A DNA stretch of 7,148 nt. It comes from Actinomycetes bacterium (lineage in GTDB: Bacteria > Actinomycetota > Acidimicrobiia > Acidimicrobiales > Bog-793). Position numbers and translations under genes: made by a program. Below, piece after piece: positions 6,544 through 7,148 of this stretch. The DNA lies in NCBI GenBank assembly GCA_021823365.1, contig JAKAOD010000155.1:1-7148 (forward strand). Reading direction: 5' to 3'. A model generated the notes under the pieces. That model had not been told where the DNA came from. It saw only the letters and a list, made by a program, of their open reading frames with translations, and ran no database searches. How positions within the stretch are numbered: position 1 is the stretch's first letter; each line of letters opens with the position of its first letter.

Positions 6544-6736
6544 GCCGCCAGTCCGCCCCGCCGCGGCTGTCCGTGCCGATCCGGGGCCCGGCGAGCAGCG
6601 CCGCGACGACGACGGCGGAGATCAGCCAGCCGGGTGGCATGCGCTCCGGCTCGTCCCCGGGCGCCTCCGCGCGACGTCGAAGGGTCCCATGGGGGAATCG
6701 TGCGCCGGGGACTCGTGAAGTTCAGCGGCCGCGCAG

Positions 6737-7148
6737 TCACCGGGCGAGCGTCGCCGTGAGGTGCTCGAGCAGCCCGGCGCAGCACCGCTCGATGAGGCCC
6801 AGCGCCGCGTCGAACTCCCGCGCGCTCCCGTACCAGGGGTCGGGCACCTCGTCCTCTCCGGGTGCTGCGTCCGGGTCGAACGACCGGAGGAGGCGCACCT
6901 TCTCGCAATCGACGTCCGGACCGGCGGTGCGCAGGACGTCGGCGACGTTGGAGCGGTCGGCGCAGAGGACGAGGTCGGCGGCCTCGACGTCCGCTGGCCC
7001 GATTCGCCGCACCCGATGCCCGCTCGCCGGCCAGCCCCGTCGCCGCAACGCCGCCTCGGCGCGGGGGTCGGCGCCCTCACCCGTGTGGTAGGCGGCGGTG
7101 CCGAAGGACTCGACGGTCACCACTCCCTCGAGGCCCGCCCGCTCGACC
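6737..7148 (-). CDS. Low-molecular-weight protein-tyrosine-phosphatase family, 5' end off window
   Basis: The visible 136 residues are the middle and C-terminal part of a low-molecular-weight protein-tyrosine phosphatase or its arsenate-reductase-like relatives; the reading frame is open to the window edge. Matches to the family include VESFGTAAYHTGEGADPRA (compare the usual SAGT..WH.GE..DPRA), RRGWPASGHRVRRI, LVLCADRSNVADV (compare MDRSN), KVRLLRSFDP and the general-acid loop VPDPWYG, whose catalytic Asp codon is at 6841-6839. The C-terminal helix FDAALGLIERCCAGLLEHL is also typical. The catalytic P-loop CxxxxxR normally lies about 35-40 residues before the SFGT motif and is outside the window, so activity cannot be judged. 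A GTG at 7123 is an internal valine codon, not the start: VERAGLEGV upstream of it still matches the family. The gene converges on ppdK and has no evident link to propionate metabolism. In cells such enzymes dephosphorylate tyrosine (or low-molecular-weight substrates); the substrate here is unknown. Confidence 0.88.
   Translation of the reverse strand, partial: VERAGLEGVVTVESFGTAAYHTGEGADPRAEAALRRRGWPASGHRVRRIGPADVEAADLVLCADRSNVADVLRTAGPDVDCEKVRLLRSFDPDAAPGEDEVPDPWYGSAREFDAALGLIERCCAGLLEHLTATLAR

Overview
The window is GC-rich throughout (roughly 70% by eye), with genes packed tightly, GTG starts and strong third-position G/C. The protein variants resemble actinobacterial homologues, so a high-GC actinobacterium is my best guess; that taxonomic call is inference from style, not from a marker gene.

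Layout. Positions 1-3662 hold a minus-strand gene cluster in the order prpD (2-methylcitrate dehydratase), prpB (methylisocitrate lyase), prpC (2-methylcitrate/citrate synthase), transcribed towards position 1. prpB and prpC overlap by 11 bases. prpD and prpB are separated by 97 bases that contain a perfect 33-base tandem repeat and several GC-rich inverted repeats. A 185-base divergent spacer (3663-3847) separates prpD from the plus-strand gene ppdK (pyruvate, phosphate dikinase). A perfect six-pair hairpin with a TTCG tetraloop lies directly before the ppdK ribosome binding site. After ppdK comes a 270-base convergent gap with two GC-rich hairpins. Last is the 3' part of a minus-strand low-molecular-weight protein-tyrosine-phosphatase-family gene that runs off the window.

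How the genes fit together. PrpC joins propionyl-CoA and oxaloacetate to 2-methylcitrate, PrpD dehydrates it, and after rehydration by an aconitase not seen here PrpB cleaves 2-methylisocitrate to pyruvate and succinate. PPDK can turn that pyruvate into PEP. The divergent pair therefore reads as a coherent carbon module: propionyl-CoA (odd-chain fatty acids, branched amino acids, sterols or propionate) to pyruvate to PEP and gluconeogenesis. The shared control is inferred from gene arrangement only.

I see no clear undescribed multi-gene system. The points most worth a second look are the tandem-repeat hairpin spacer in the prp operon, the TTCG hairpin in the ppdK leader (which also argues for a start 30 bases downstream of the longest reading frame), and the replacement by valine of the threonine that PPDK regulatory proteins normally phosphorylate.
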